Source of the DNA: Cardiobacterium sp. Marseille-Q4385
GTDB taxonomy: Bacteria; Pseudomonadota; Gammaproteobacteria; Cardiobacteriales; Cardiobacteriaceae
Length of the DNA stretch: 64,000 nucleotides
Assembly: GCF_916618745.1 (NCBI RefSeq)
Contig: NZ_OU745373.1
Span: 744,001-808,000, forward strand
Direction: 5' to 3'
Under the pieces are notes generated by a model. That model saw only the letters and a list, made by a program, of their open reading frames with translations, made no database searches and was not told the origin of the DNA. The position numbers and the translations under genes were made by a program. Shown here in pieces: positions 8,255 through 16,466 of this stretch. Each line of letters starts with the position of its first letter. Within the stretch, counting starts at the first letter, position 1.

Positions 8255-8310
8255 GCCGATAGTTTACAGCAGAGGCTGAGACAATGAACACGTTCTAAGA
8301 ATCGCTGTAG

Positions 8311-9420
8311 CCCTTACGCTGCAAGACTTTACGCGAGGTTAAAACCTTTGAACACAAAAAATGCTTTTTCTGCGGTTCCAAACAGGTCAAGAAAAACGGG
8401 CATCGTGACAACGGGAAACAGCAATACCATTGCGGCTCCTGTAAGCGCCAATTCATAGGGGGCCAACGCCTTAATCCCAACACCCTTTGGCAGCGATACA
8501 GCGAAGGCAAGCAAAGCGCCGCACAGCTTGCCGCGCAGTACGGATGCAGCATCAAAACGATCCATCGCCACCTCAGCAAAGCCGCTACACAGGGCGAATG
8601 CGCGCTGCCACAGGCACCCGTGAACCTCATCATGGACACCACCTATTTCGGCCGAAAATGGGGCGTCATGGTGCTGTATGACGCGATCAGCAAGCGAGCG
8701 CTGTCGGTGCTCGAAGTCAAGAACGAGACGATTGAGCGCTACCGACAAGAGGTCGCAGCGCTGCAAGAAAGAGACGTTGTGATACAAAGCATTATCTGCG
8801 ATGGCAAAAGCGGCTTACTGGGTTCGTTCCTGGATATATAGTCAAAACCCAGAAAAAGGATATCAGTAACCAGGACTTATCTTTGCACTATAAAAAACGC
8901 TAAGCGGTAAAAATACTGGGCTGGTTTAGGCTAGGCTTTAGCCTACTGTTTTTTCTCGTTGTTACTATTCCCAAGCGATTCAACTATACCCGTGCAGATG
9001 TGCCAATTTCACCAAATAAAAATCATCGTGCGCCACCTGACCAGAAAGCCTAAAAGCCCGGCGGCACAGGCGCTGCGGGCCCTGTCATTGACCCTGACGG
9101 AGACTACTCAGGCGGCGTTTGAAGCGGCGCTCAAGCGCTGGTACGAGCAGTACGCCGCCTTCCTGAACGAACGCAGTGTGAACGAGAAAACAGGCCACTC
9201 ACACTACACGCATAAGCGTCTGCGCGCCGCGTACAACAGCCTGAAACGGCATCTGCCATGGTTGTTTACCTGCGAGCATTTTCCCGACCTAGGTATCCCG
9301 AATGCGACCAATTTGCTGGAAGGGAAATTCAGCGAAATGAAGCAGCTTTTGCGGTGTCATCGGGGCTTGAAAAAGGAGAGGAAGTTACGGTTTATAAAAG
9401 ATTATTTCAGCAAAAAATAG
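8311..9420 (+). pseudogene. Interrupted IS256-type transposase, copy 1
   Basis: The frame opens with REVKTFEHKKCFFCGSKQVKKNG and YHCGSCKRQF, a CxxC...CxxC zinc ribbon. It continues through the helix-turn-helix SAAQLAAQYGCSIKTIHRHLS to MDTTYFGRKWGVMVLYDAISK (catalytic Asp region) and IICDGKSGLLGSFLDI. There a 148-bp insert brings a stop. After it the frame resumes at VQMCQFHQIKIIVRHLTRKP and ends RKLRFIKDYFSKK. The family is what automated pipelines call IS256 family, variant Zn-binding type. Broken. Confidence 0.82.
8839..8986. mobile_element. 148-bp MITE-like insert in the IS256-type transposase
   Basis: Comparison with the uninterrupted copy (…ggatata|ctcgtg… near 17031) shows an exact insertion. 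It starts TAGTCAAA, ends TTCAACTA (inverted: TAGTTGAA) and is flanked by a TA duplication (8837-8838 and 8987-8988). A short imperfect terminal inverted repeat, TA target and no coding capacity are the marks of an IS630/Tc1-derived MITE, as with Neisseria Correia elements (also TATAGT ends). A remnant of an IS630 transposase lies at 17573. The parent element is not in the window. Confidence 0.75.
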
Positions 9421-9631
9421 AGGGGAGAGCATGAAATTTGTCCATTAGGGCGCAACGTCTCAAAAAAAGCATGAAATTTGTCCATTACGCCTAGATTGTT
9501 ATAAATGGCTTTTCCAAAATAAGATTCTTTCTAAACGACGATTTTGTGAAAAACCAGTGTTAATGCACGAATCTGAAAAGCCCCTCTTCCTGTGGGAGAG
9601 GATTGGTGTGATACAAAAATTAGCATTACCA

Positions 9632-12600
9632 TCAAATCACGCCATGCTGGTTATTGCCCAGTTGCCGCAACAAATCATCCACCGCACGATGATCCAAATT
9701 CGCATCAGCGAAACGGAAATGCTCCATGCGACCGCTACCCGCATGATTTTCAATCACAATCGAACCGTCGCCATTGTGAAATTCCAGCAGCAAATCTTTG
9801 CCGCGCAGCAGAAAGCGGGTATCACTCTGACGGATACCGTCAAGAATCAGAGTGTCCTTGCCTTGACTATCATGGATCGTGTCATGGCCATCACCTGCAC
9901 GATAGCGGTATTCGTCATTGCCCCAATCGCCTTCCATACGGTCATTGCCTTTACCGCCATCCAGCACATCATTACCGAATTTTGCCTTCAAATAATCGTT
10001 GCCATCTTCGCCATACAAACGGTCATTGAAGTTACTGCCAACAAGATGATCATCACCATCCTTGCCATGTATCGTACCGCCACGCCATGAGGTTTTCACC
10101 GTTTGCGGCGGCTCGGTTAAAGCCAGCGAAAAATTAGCGTGAGCCTGATTACCGAGTGGGTCTGTGGCAATCAGCGACAGCGACAAATCCGGCGTCTCCA
10201 CCGGAGCATTACCAGAAACCGTACCGCTCTCCGCATCAAAATGTAGCCAATCGGGTAATGCCTCGCCATTGCTCTGCAGCAACTGTAAATTGAGCGGATC
10301 ACTTTCCGGGTCAACAAACGTATCAGACGGCAATTGGAAACTGAAATCCTGCCCTTCCACGGCGCGATGAGGTTCAAGCGAATGCGCCACTTTCGGTGCG
10401 GCATTGACCTGCAAGGAGAAATCCGTAAAGGCGCTTGCCCCGGCGTGATCCGTTCCGGTCAGACGCAAATGCAGCAGGCTGCTGTCCGCTGGAGCATGAC
10501 CACTAATCGCGCCGGTCTGCGCATCGAATTGCAGCCACTCCGGCAGCGCAATGCCATCTGACATCGTCAATTGATACGTCAGCGGCTCGCGATCCGGGTC
10601 ACTGATAGCATCGAGCGCAATCTGCCCGCCAATATCGCTATCCGCCTTGACTGCGAGATTATCCAAAGGCCGCACTACTTCAGGCGGGTGGTTGACAAGG
10701 TGATGTGGTGGATGCCAACTGCCATCATCGGCAAAACGGATGGCGTTAATAAAATGCCAAGGCTCGGATTCCGAAAAATGCTTGAATACTGTCACCTGGT
10801 GCGCACCATCCAGTGTACGGATAACCAAATTATCATTCTCGCGCAAAATTTCTACTTCATCGCGCCGTGTTTCTAGAAAATGAATATAATCAAAGCGACC
10901 CTTGAGACGATCATTATTGTCGATAACGTCATGACCAAAATCGCGTTTGAAATAATAAACGTCATTACCCAAACCGCCATTCAGATAATCATCGCCGGTG
11001 CCGCTGCGCAGAATATCATTCCCTTCGTCACCAAAGAGCCGGTTGGTACCGCTGACACCATACAATGCATCATTCCCTTCACCACCCAAAAGCGTGTCAT
11101 TCCCCGCATTGGCATAGAGCAAATCATTGCCCTCATCACCATGCAGCTCGTCATCGCCATAACCGCCATCCATCTGGTCATCGCCACGGCCACCAAAAAG
11201 ATGATCCGCGCCACCGGCATTGGGGTCAGCATCCAGGGAAGCTACCGGCCAATCACCCCGCACAATATCATTGCCATCGTCTCCATAAACATAATCATCA
11301 CCCGCGCCCCCGGCAACATCATCATTGCCATCGCCGCCAAAAATATGATCATCGCCGAAATAGCCCAATACAATATCGTCGCCTTCGTCGCCATAAACCC
11401 AATCGTCGCCATTACCGCCATCAAGGTAATCATTGCCGGCACCACCATAAATATGATCGACGCCGGTAATGACATAAGGATTTCCCCATGAAGACTGGCC
11501 TTCATCACCATAGATACGATCATCGCCTTCTTCACCATATAACCAGTCATCGCCGGCAAAACCGGTAATTAGGTCGTTATCTTCACCGCCATAAATATAA
11601 TCAGTATTACCAGCTCCAATTAGGAGATCTTCCCCTTTCTCACCAAATAAATGGTTAACCCCATCATCACCTTTGTCATAACTTAATTTACCATAAAGTT
11701 TATCATTGCCATCTCCGCCGTGTAATTCATCACCATCACCACCACAGCCAGACATGGCATCATTGCCACTGCCCCCTTCCATATAATCCATATCTTCCAG
11801 CTCTGGTGGACAATAATCACCATCACCATACATATCATCATTTCCATCATCTCCGTAAAGATAATCCACGCCTGCGCCTCCACGCAAAATGTCATTATGC
11901 GCACCGCCATATATTGTATCTATGCCATATCCACCATTAATTTCATCTTCGCCTTCATCCCCCCAAATCTTATCGTTACCAAAAGCGCGACTGGTAGCTT
12001 CAGGCGTGCCGTAGTCTCCCCAGATTCGATCATTTCCGGCTCCGCCGTGTAATCTGTCCCCATTTCCTCCTCCCATGATTGTATCGTTGCCGGAGTCGCC
12101 ATAAATACTATCCACGCCCTGAAACTCATTAGATAAATAATCCACTTCTGATGCGGAAAAAATACCTATTCCTTGATCTCCATATAACCTATCATCACCA
12201 GCTCCACCATAAATAGTGTCATCATTGCCACCACCAATAATATCGTCGTTTCCATAGCCACCCGCTAGTGTATCCTGACCATGATTTTTTGGGTTTACAT
12301 ACTTTATATCATCAATCTGAGTATAACCATCACCATAAATAGTATCATCGCCACCGTTCCCTTCAATAATATCGTCTCCGCCCAAGCCGGCAATGTCATC
12401 ATTACCATGTTGTTCTATTTGGGGTAAAGTCATATCGTGATTACGGTCACCATAAATATAATCGCCCAAATTGCTACCATATATCCGGTCGTTGCCACTG
12501 CCGCCAAAAAGACTGTCTCCTTCATCGCCGGTATCATCCGTTTGCTGGTAAATACCGGAAATACGCCCTTTTCCGGCGGATATTTTATAAACGCCCCATG

Positions 12601-14830
12601 TTCGTCCGGCAAATATCTCCTCTATACCATTATCTGGCATCTTCCAGCGTTCATTCGGGAGAATACGCTCTGACGCATACAAACGACTATTGGAATAAAT
12701 AAAATCATCTCCAGCGCCACCATCCAGTAAATCTTTACCACCAGCACCCGCGATCAGGTCACGGCCTTCTCCGCCATAAATATAATCGTTACCTTCGCTA
12801 CCGCCCAAGGCATCATCTCCACTAAAACCATAAATTTTCAGCTTGTTTACTTTGGTTCTCATACCGTTAATGACATCATCAAAATCCTTCTCGTAAACGC
12901 CATGTGGCGTATCAATGGCACCATCCGGATTACGTTTATACCAGTGGTTCCAGTCATATTGACCGTAGTATTTCCGCTCCACATTGTCCGGGATATATTC
13001 CTCACCCATAATTCGGGTACGCCAATCACCCAATAAAGTCATATTTACGGAAGGATCAATCGTGGAATTATATTCCCGCAGAATAATTTCCAGTCCCCTA
13101 TCGCCCATCGCTTTCCAACCAGGAATGGTAATTCGATGATTACCCTGCAATGTGTGCAGAATGAGATCGCCGTTGTCAGTCAATACCGCCTGCCAGTCAT
13201 AATCTCCAATCTTCGCTGTCCAGACATTTGCCGCGCCCTCCTTGGGGTCAAAGAAATGACCCAACAAAGATTCTCCATCAATAATGAGCTGGCCTTTACC
13301 GTCGCTGTCAATAATGGTGTCGTCAAAATCGCCGTCGGCCGTGTTGAAATAATAGAAATCGCGACCATCATCCCCCTGTAATAAATTTCGTCCACCACCG
13401 CCATTAAGGTGATCATCTCCTTTTTTTCCAAGTAGGATGTCATCCCCACTTCCGCCATTAAGTTGATCATCGCCTTTGCCGCCAAATAATTTGTCATTTC
13501 CACCTTCACCATTTAGGATACTCCCCTTGTTACTGGCAACAAGTATATCTGAGGCATTATCTCCTGATATACTGTCATCGGCAGAATCGGCAGCAAACAC
13601 TAACTTGTGAATATTTCCCGGCTTGCCCATAAGTTGCTTGAAAGATTGATCAGAAACATGGTCTTCTATATATAGCAGATCATCAATACCCAACCCAAAT
13701 TGGCTGCGCATGACGAGCACCTTTTCGATGAGTTCCTTGTAGAATTTCTTGGATTGATGATTGACAATGTTATCAGCCACTTTATAGAACTCATTACCTG
13801 CAACTTCTCCCAGCTCTAGAAAAGCTGCATAAGGCAAATTGAATATTTTAAGTTTTTTGAGGCTTAAACCCAGTTTCTCATTCTTGTCTTCATGGTAATC
13901 TATTGCACGATTAAGCATATATTCCCATACCATCCAGGTTCTCAGCTTGATCCAATCCTCACCGGCGTCATCAATAGTTTTCGCAACAATCGGCTTTTTG
14001 GGATTAATCACAACAACCGGATTTATCTGCTCCAATGCATGAATGTAAGCAGATACTTTATCAGCCTCACCATTTGCCTCCCATATTTTTAACTGCTCAA
14101 GCAATGCATCAGGAAATCTATCAATAAATTTAATCTGATAATCTCTTAAAATTACGTCTCCCGTTGGAGTACGAAGTCCTGCATTACCCGCGTAAGTTTT
14201 TTCTCCATAGATATAGTCTAGTGCCATGTCTTTGTAGTTATTGGAGTGTATTCCTGTAATAAATCTATGCTCAGGGCTTACAGGCTTAAAATCCTCAATC
14301 GCTGAAATGACCCAACGCAGGATTTGTGCACCGCCCAAACCGATATTCATGGATTCATACGTATTAAGATCTACTGTATCCCACAAATCGTTGGTAAAGC
14401 CGAACATCGCAGTTTTTTCATAACGATAATAAATTTTTTCCCCAGTAATTTTTTCATGGTTTACATCTGAATTATACAGATATAGTGCGCCACCCAATGG
14501 AGCGAGAATAAGACCAGCCGTTTCTATTACGGCACTATCAATAAATAGTCCGGCAAGAGTTACACCACCAGATATAAAGGTATTTAAATCCGCTAAATCT
14601 AATCCGTTTCCTAATGTAGTTAGCTCTTTATTGTCCCACACTATATCTTTTATTTTTATAAAAACATATACTTCTGATGCTAATCCACTAATTAAATTAG
14701 CACCTTTATATATATCACTCCCCGTTTTTGTAGTAGCGGCGGCTAATTCAGATATTGTTTGTACTGCTGCGACAGTTCCAAGAGAATTATTTCCACCAGA
14801 GTAATCAGTGTAACTGACAGAAGCCCCCAC
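9632..14830 (-). CDS. Giant RTX (haemolysin-type calcium-binding repeat) protein; start disturbed
   Basis: 1732 residues from a GTG. Residues 1-420 are a unique N-terminal part with hydrophobic stretches near 84-125 (GGVTLAGLFIDSAVIETAGLILAPLGGALYLY). RTX nonapeptides GGxGxDxLx run about 425-500 and 655-1300, giving a calcium-bound beta roll. Two cadherin-like/dystroglycan-type repeats lie near 1380-1475 and 1476-1573 (each with ALPEWLQFDAQTGAISG or a close match). A final RTX block and a glycine-poor C-terminus near 1580-1732 would carry the type I secretion signal. No acyltransferase, HlyB/HlyD or TolC gene is in the window. The best Shine-Dalgarno/ATG (14899) is in frame but followed by TAA at codon 4; the GTG at 14830 has no clear ribosome site. 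The coding sequence is AT-richer than the core genome and bounded by IS elements, suggesting transfer. Adhesin or toxin cannot be decided. Confidence 0.88.
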   Translation of the reverse strand: MGASVSYTDYSGGNNSLGTVAAVQTISELAAATTKTGSDIYKGANLISGLASEVYVFIKIKDIVWDNKELTTLGNGLDLADLNTFISGGVTLAGLFIDSAVIETAGLILAPLGGALYLYNSDVNHEKITGEKIYYRYEKTAMFGFTNDLWDTVDLNTYESMNIGLGGAQILRWVISAIEDFKPVSPEHRFITGIHSNNYKDMALDYIYGEKTYAGNAGLRTPTGDVILRDYQIKFIDRFPDALLEQLKIWEANGEADKVSAYIHALEQINPVVVINPKKPIVAKTIDDAGEDWIKLRTWMVWEYMLNRAIDYHEDKNEKLGLSLKKLKIFNLPYAAFLELGEVAGNEFYKVADNIVNHQSKKFYKELIEKVLVMRSQFGLGIDDLLYIEDHVSDQSFKQLMGKPGNIHKLVFAADSADDSISGDNASDILVASNKGSILNGEGGNDKLFGGKGDDQLNGGSGDDILLGKKGDDHLNGGGGRNLLQGDDGRDFYYFNTADGDFDDTIIDSDGKGQLIIDGESLLGHFFDPKEGAANVWTAKIGDYDWQAVLTDNGDLILHTLQGNHRITIPGWKAMGDRGLEIILREYNSTIDPSVNMTLLGDWRTRIMGEEYIPDNVERKYYGQYDWNHWYKRNPDGAIDTPHGVYEKDFDDVINGMRTKVNKLKIYGFSGDDALGGSEGNDYIYGGEGRDLIAGAGGKDLLDGGAGDDFIYSNSRLYASERILPNERWKMPDNGIEEIFAGRTWGVYKISAGKGRISGIYQQTDDTGDEGDSLFGGSGNDRIYGSNLGDYIYGDRNHDMTLPQIEQHGNDDIAGLGGDDIIEGNGGDDTIYGDGYTQIDDIKYVNPKNHGQDTLAGGYGNDDIIGGGNDDTIYGGAGDDRLYGDQGIGIFSASEVDYLSNEFQGVDSIYGDSGNDTIMGGGNGDRLHGGAGNDRIWGDYGTPEATSRAFGNDKIWGDEGEDEINGGYGIDTIYGGAHNDILRGGAGVDYLYGDDGNDDMYGDGDYCPPELEDMDYMEGGSGNDAMSGCGGDGDELHGGDGNDKLYGKLSYDKGDDGVNHLFGEKGEDLLIGAGNTDYIYGGEDNDLITGFAGDDWLYGEEGDDRIYGDEGQSSWGNPYVITGVDHIYGGAGNDYLDGGNGDDWVYGDEGDDIVLGYFGDDHIFGGDGNDDVAGGAGDDYVYGDDGNDIVRGDWPVASLDADPNAGGADHLFGGRGDDQMDGGYGDDELHGDEGNDLLYANAGNDTLLGGEGNDALYGVSGTNRLFGDEGNDILRSGTGDDYLNGGLGNDVYYFKRDFGHDVIDNNDRLKGRFDYIHFLETRRDEVEILRENDNLVIRTLDGAHQVTVFKHFSESEPWHFINAIRFADDGSWHPPHHLVNHPPEVVRPLDNLAVKADSDIGGQIALDAISDPDREPLTYQLTMSDGIALPEWLQFDAQTGAISGHAPADSSLLHLRLTGTDHAGASAFTDFSLQVNAAPKVAHSLEPHRAVEGQDFSFQLPSDTFVDPESDPLNLQLLQSNGEALPDWLHFDAESGTVSGNAPVETPDLSLSLIATDPLGNQAHANFSLALTEPPQTVKTSWRGGTIHGKDGDDHLVGSNFNDRLYGEDGNDYLKAKFGNDVLDGGKGNDRMEGDWGNDEYRYRAGDGHDTIHDSQGKDTLILDGIRQSDTRFLLRGKDLLLEFHNGDGSIVIENHAGSGRMEHFRFADANLDHRAVDDLLRQLGNNQHGVI

Positions 14831-14887
14831 AATAGAATTGACATCGTGAGGTAGCTTGTCTCTTTTAAAAATAATATATATAGATGC

Positions 14888-14910
14888 TTAGTTAGCCATT
14901 TACTACTCCT
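14888..14910 (-). promoter_or_regulatory. Ribosome site and aborted ATG start of the RTX gene
   Basis: AGAGGAG (overlapping the end of the upstream gene) is followed after 7 bases by ATG at 14899-14897. That frame reads ATG GCT AAC TAA and then stays open, in the same frame, into the RTX protein. This is the expected coupled start, so the TAA at 14890-14888 looks like a nonsense mutation or a deliberate interruption. Confidence 0.65.
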
Positions 14911-15559
14911 CTTTAGTTTTCTTAATACTGATTAAGTTAGAAATAAAAGATAATAATAAAGATATTATGAAAACTGTATAGGCAATAACTCTATACTCTA
15001 CATATTGCATTGGCTCAACATCTCTTAAATACTCATCTTGCAGAAACATTTTGCCATGACCGTTATATGCCGTATTTAAATCATAATCCTCTCCCAAATA
15101 GCGCATTTTGCTGACTACACAATACCGATGCCGGTTGGTTTGCAAAACCTCTATGCTTTCTATCAAGGCCGTACGGCGGTTCCTTGCAGGATCATCAGGA
15201 ATCCTGCTGTTCGGCGGGTTACTAAAATAATCCCGGCTGTAGCAGTGATTAAAATAGCACTGGCAATACCAGTTTTTGCCATTGATTACAATCGTCATAG
15301 ACGGAAAGACGGGATATTGCTTCTTGGCTTCTGCCGAGTCCGTCCGCGATGCCCTACTGGGTATTCTTGAGCTGCTTTTGACATAAATGACGTCTCCTTT
15401 TTGCTGGTCAAAGCTCAAATACCGCTTGAATTCCATGCCTCTTTTGGGGAACAGAACAAAAACGACCAAGACCAGCCCGGCGATCAGCCCCAAATAAACC
15501 CGGTTATAGTATTGCTGCGACCGGGGCGGCCTCACTTCAACATATTCGTTCAGTTTCAT
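14903..15559 (-). CDS. Two-helix membrane protein upstream of the RTX gene, unknown
   Basis: 218 residues from the ATG at 15559, chosen because GGAGGAATTCC precedes it. It has an N-terminal membrane helix (VYLGLIAGLVLVVFVLF, about 22-38), a soluble middle part with four cysteines (WYCQCYFNHCYS and RYCVV), a second helix near the C-terminus (YRVIAYTVFIISLLLSFISNLISI) and a charged tail KKTKEE. The middle resembles DUF3592-type domains only loosely. It ends 3 bases before the aborted ATG of the RTX gene, so the two form one transcription unit. Confidence 0.7.
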   Translation of the reverse strand: MKLNEYVEVRPPRSQQYYNRVYLGLIAGLVLVVFVLFPKRGMEFKRYLSFDQQKGDVIYVKSSSRIPSRASRTDSAEAKKQYPVFPSMTIVINGKNWYCQCYFNHCYSRDYFSNPPNSRIPDDPARNRRTALIESIEVLQTNRHRYCVVSKMRYLGEDYDLNTAYNGHGKMFLQDEYLRDVEPMQYVEYRVIAYTVFIISLLLSFISNLISIKKTKEE

Positions 15560-15846
15560 GGAATTCCTCCTGCCGTAATCCAGCAAATATCATATTTGCA
15601 CCTTCACCAAGAATACCTTTATTGGCGTGCCTGTCGCCATTCTGCGTGACAGCTAGAAATCCGTCTGTCCATATTTCCGTTCGTCATCATTATCCATGTC
15701 TTCCCAAAAATATATCATCATTCCAGGAATTATTCCCACTATAATAATTCTCATGAACTACTGCCGCCGCTCCTCGCCTGCATCGTCATCCTGCGCACCT
15801 GCCGCGCCCTCTTCCCGGTAGTCGATGAAGCCAACGACGAGCCGGC
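15560..15846. other. Gap upstream of the RTX operon; no gene seen
   Basis: The first part (to about 15750) is AT-rich and probably holds the promoter of the RTX transcription unit. From about 15770 the sequence turns GC-rich and merges into the hemW fragment. No intact frame. Confidence 0.5.
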
Positions 15847-16406
15847 CTCGCGCACGACCTCGACCTGCGCCCGATTGAAACCATCTTCATCGGCGGCGGC
15901 ACGCCCAGCCTGTTGCGCGGTGCCGCCTTTGACGCGCTGCTCGACGGCATCAACCGCTAAGCCCCTTGCCGGACAGCTGCGAAATCACCTTGGAAGCCAA
16001 CCCCGGCACCTTTGAACAGGCGAAATTCGCCGACTACCCCGGCATCGGCGCCGGCGCGCACGGCAAACAGACGCGCGACGGCAGCATCAGCCGCAGCAGC
16101 AAATACCGCGCGCCGGGGGCGTAGCAAAAAGCGGCGGGCGCGGGCGACAGCCCCTACCGCGACCAGCGCTTCACCGTGCCGCGCGACGAACAGGTATTTG
16201 AATTCATGATGAACGCCCTGCGCCTGAAAGACGGCGTGCCAACCGCCTATCTGCACGAGCGCAGCGCGCTGACCCTGGACGAACTGCGGGCAACGCTGAC
16301 GCAGTTCATCGCGCAAGGGCTGATAGAAGCCGACATCGAACAGCACCTGAAAACCAGCGAACGCGGCTTTGCCCTGCTCAACAACGTGCTGGATGCCTTT
16401 CTCTAA
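15847..16406 (+). pseudogene. hemW: Fragment of hemW (radical-SAM haem chaperone), internally deleted
   Basis: First piece: LAHDLDLRPIETIFIGGGTPSLL…LLDGINR then a stop, the conserved GGGTPS motif of HemW/HemN-like proteins. Next LPDSCEITLEANPGTFEQAKFADY. The middle of the gene is deleted and joins to PGIGAGAHGKQTRDGSISRSSKYRAPGA. Last piece QRFTVPRDEQVFEFMMNALRLKDGVPTAYL…FALLNNVLDAFL ends naturally. The N-terminal CxxxCxxC cluster is absent. Composition is GC-rich like the host core, so this is probably resident sequence broken by island insertion. Confidence 0.85.
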
Positions 16407-16466
16407 GAACCTGTTCAAAATCTCAAAAAAGCAAATTTTTTAGTGCACTGAAGCGCGGTAAACCGC

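Larger units (their letters stand above)
7454..8295 (-). mobile_element. IS5-family (IS427-like) insertion sequence, copy A
   Basis: 842 bp. The ends are imperfect inverted repeats: left gagcgtgttcatagtct, right agacaatgaacacgttc (reverse complement GAACGTGTTCATTGTCT). It is flanked by TAA direct repeats at 7451-7453 and 8296-8298, the TNA target duplication expected of this IS group. It holds two overlapping frames, orfA and orfB, on the minus strand. It abuts the left part of an IS256-type element whose terminal repeat is missing. Confidence 0.92.
8299..9491 (+). mobile_element. IS256-type element (zinc-ribbon variant), copy 1, left end lost
   Basis: Nearly identical to the copy at 16467-17533 but lacks the left terminal repeat, where IS5 copy A now sits, and carries a 148-bp insert. 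The right end gcatgaaatttgtccattac + gcc matches the left terminal repeat of copy 2 exactly when inverted. It cannot be mobile on its own. Confidence 0.85.

Noticed and set aside
8329..8787. Minus-strand frame in the IS256-type element, repeated at 16523-17080
   Set aside because: Antisense of the transposase; conserved only because the element is duplicated.
10880..11491. 203-codon plus-strand frame rich in Ile/Ala/Thr
   Set aside because: Antisense reading of the RTX repeats (GGxGxD gives I/A/T-rich sequence); no independent support.
9632..13600. Regular short repeats suggesting a CRISPR or satellite array
   Set aside because: The periodicity is the 27-base codon pattern of RTX nonapeptides (GGxGxDxLx), with varied sequence and no spacers.
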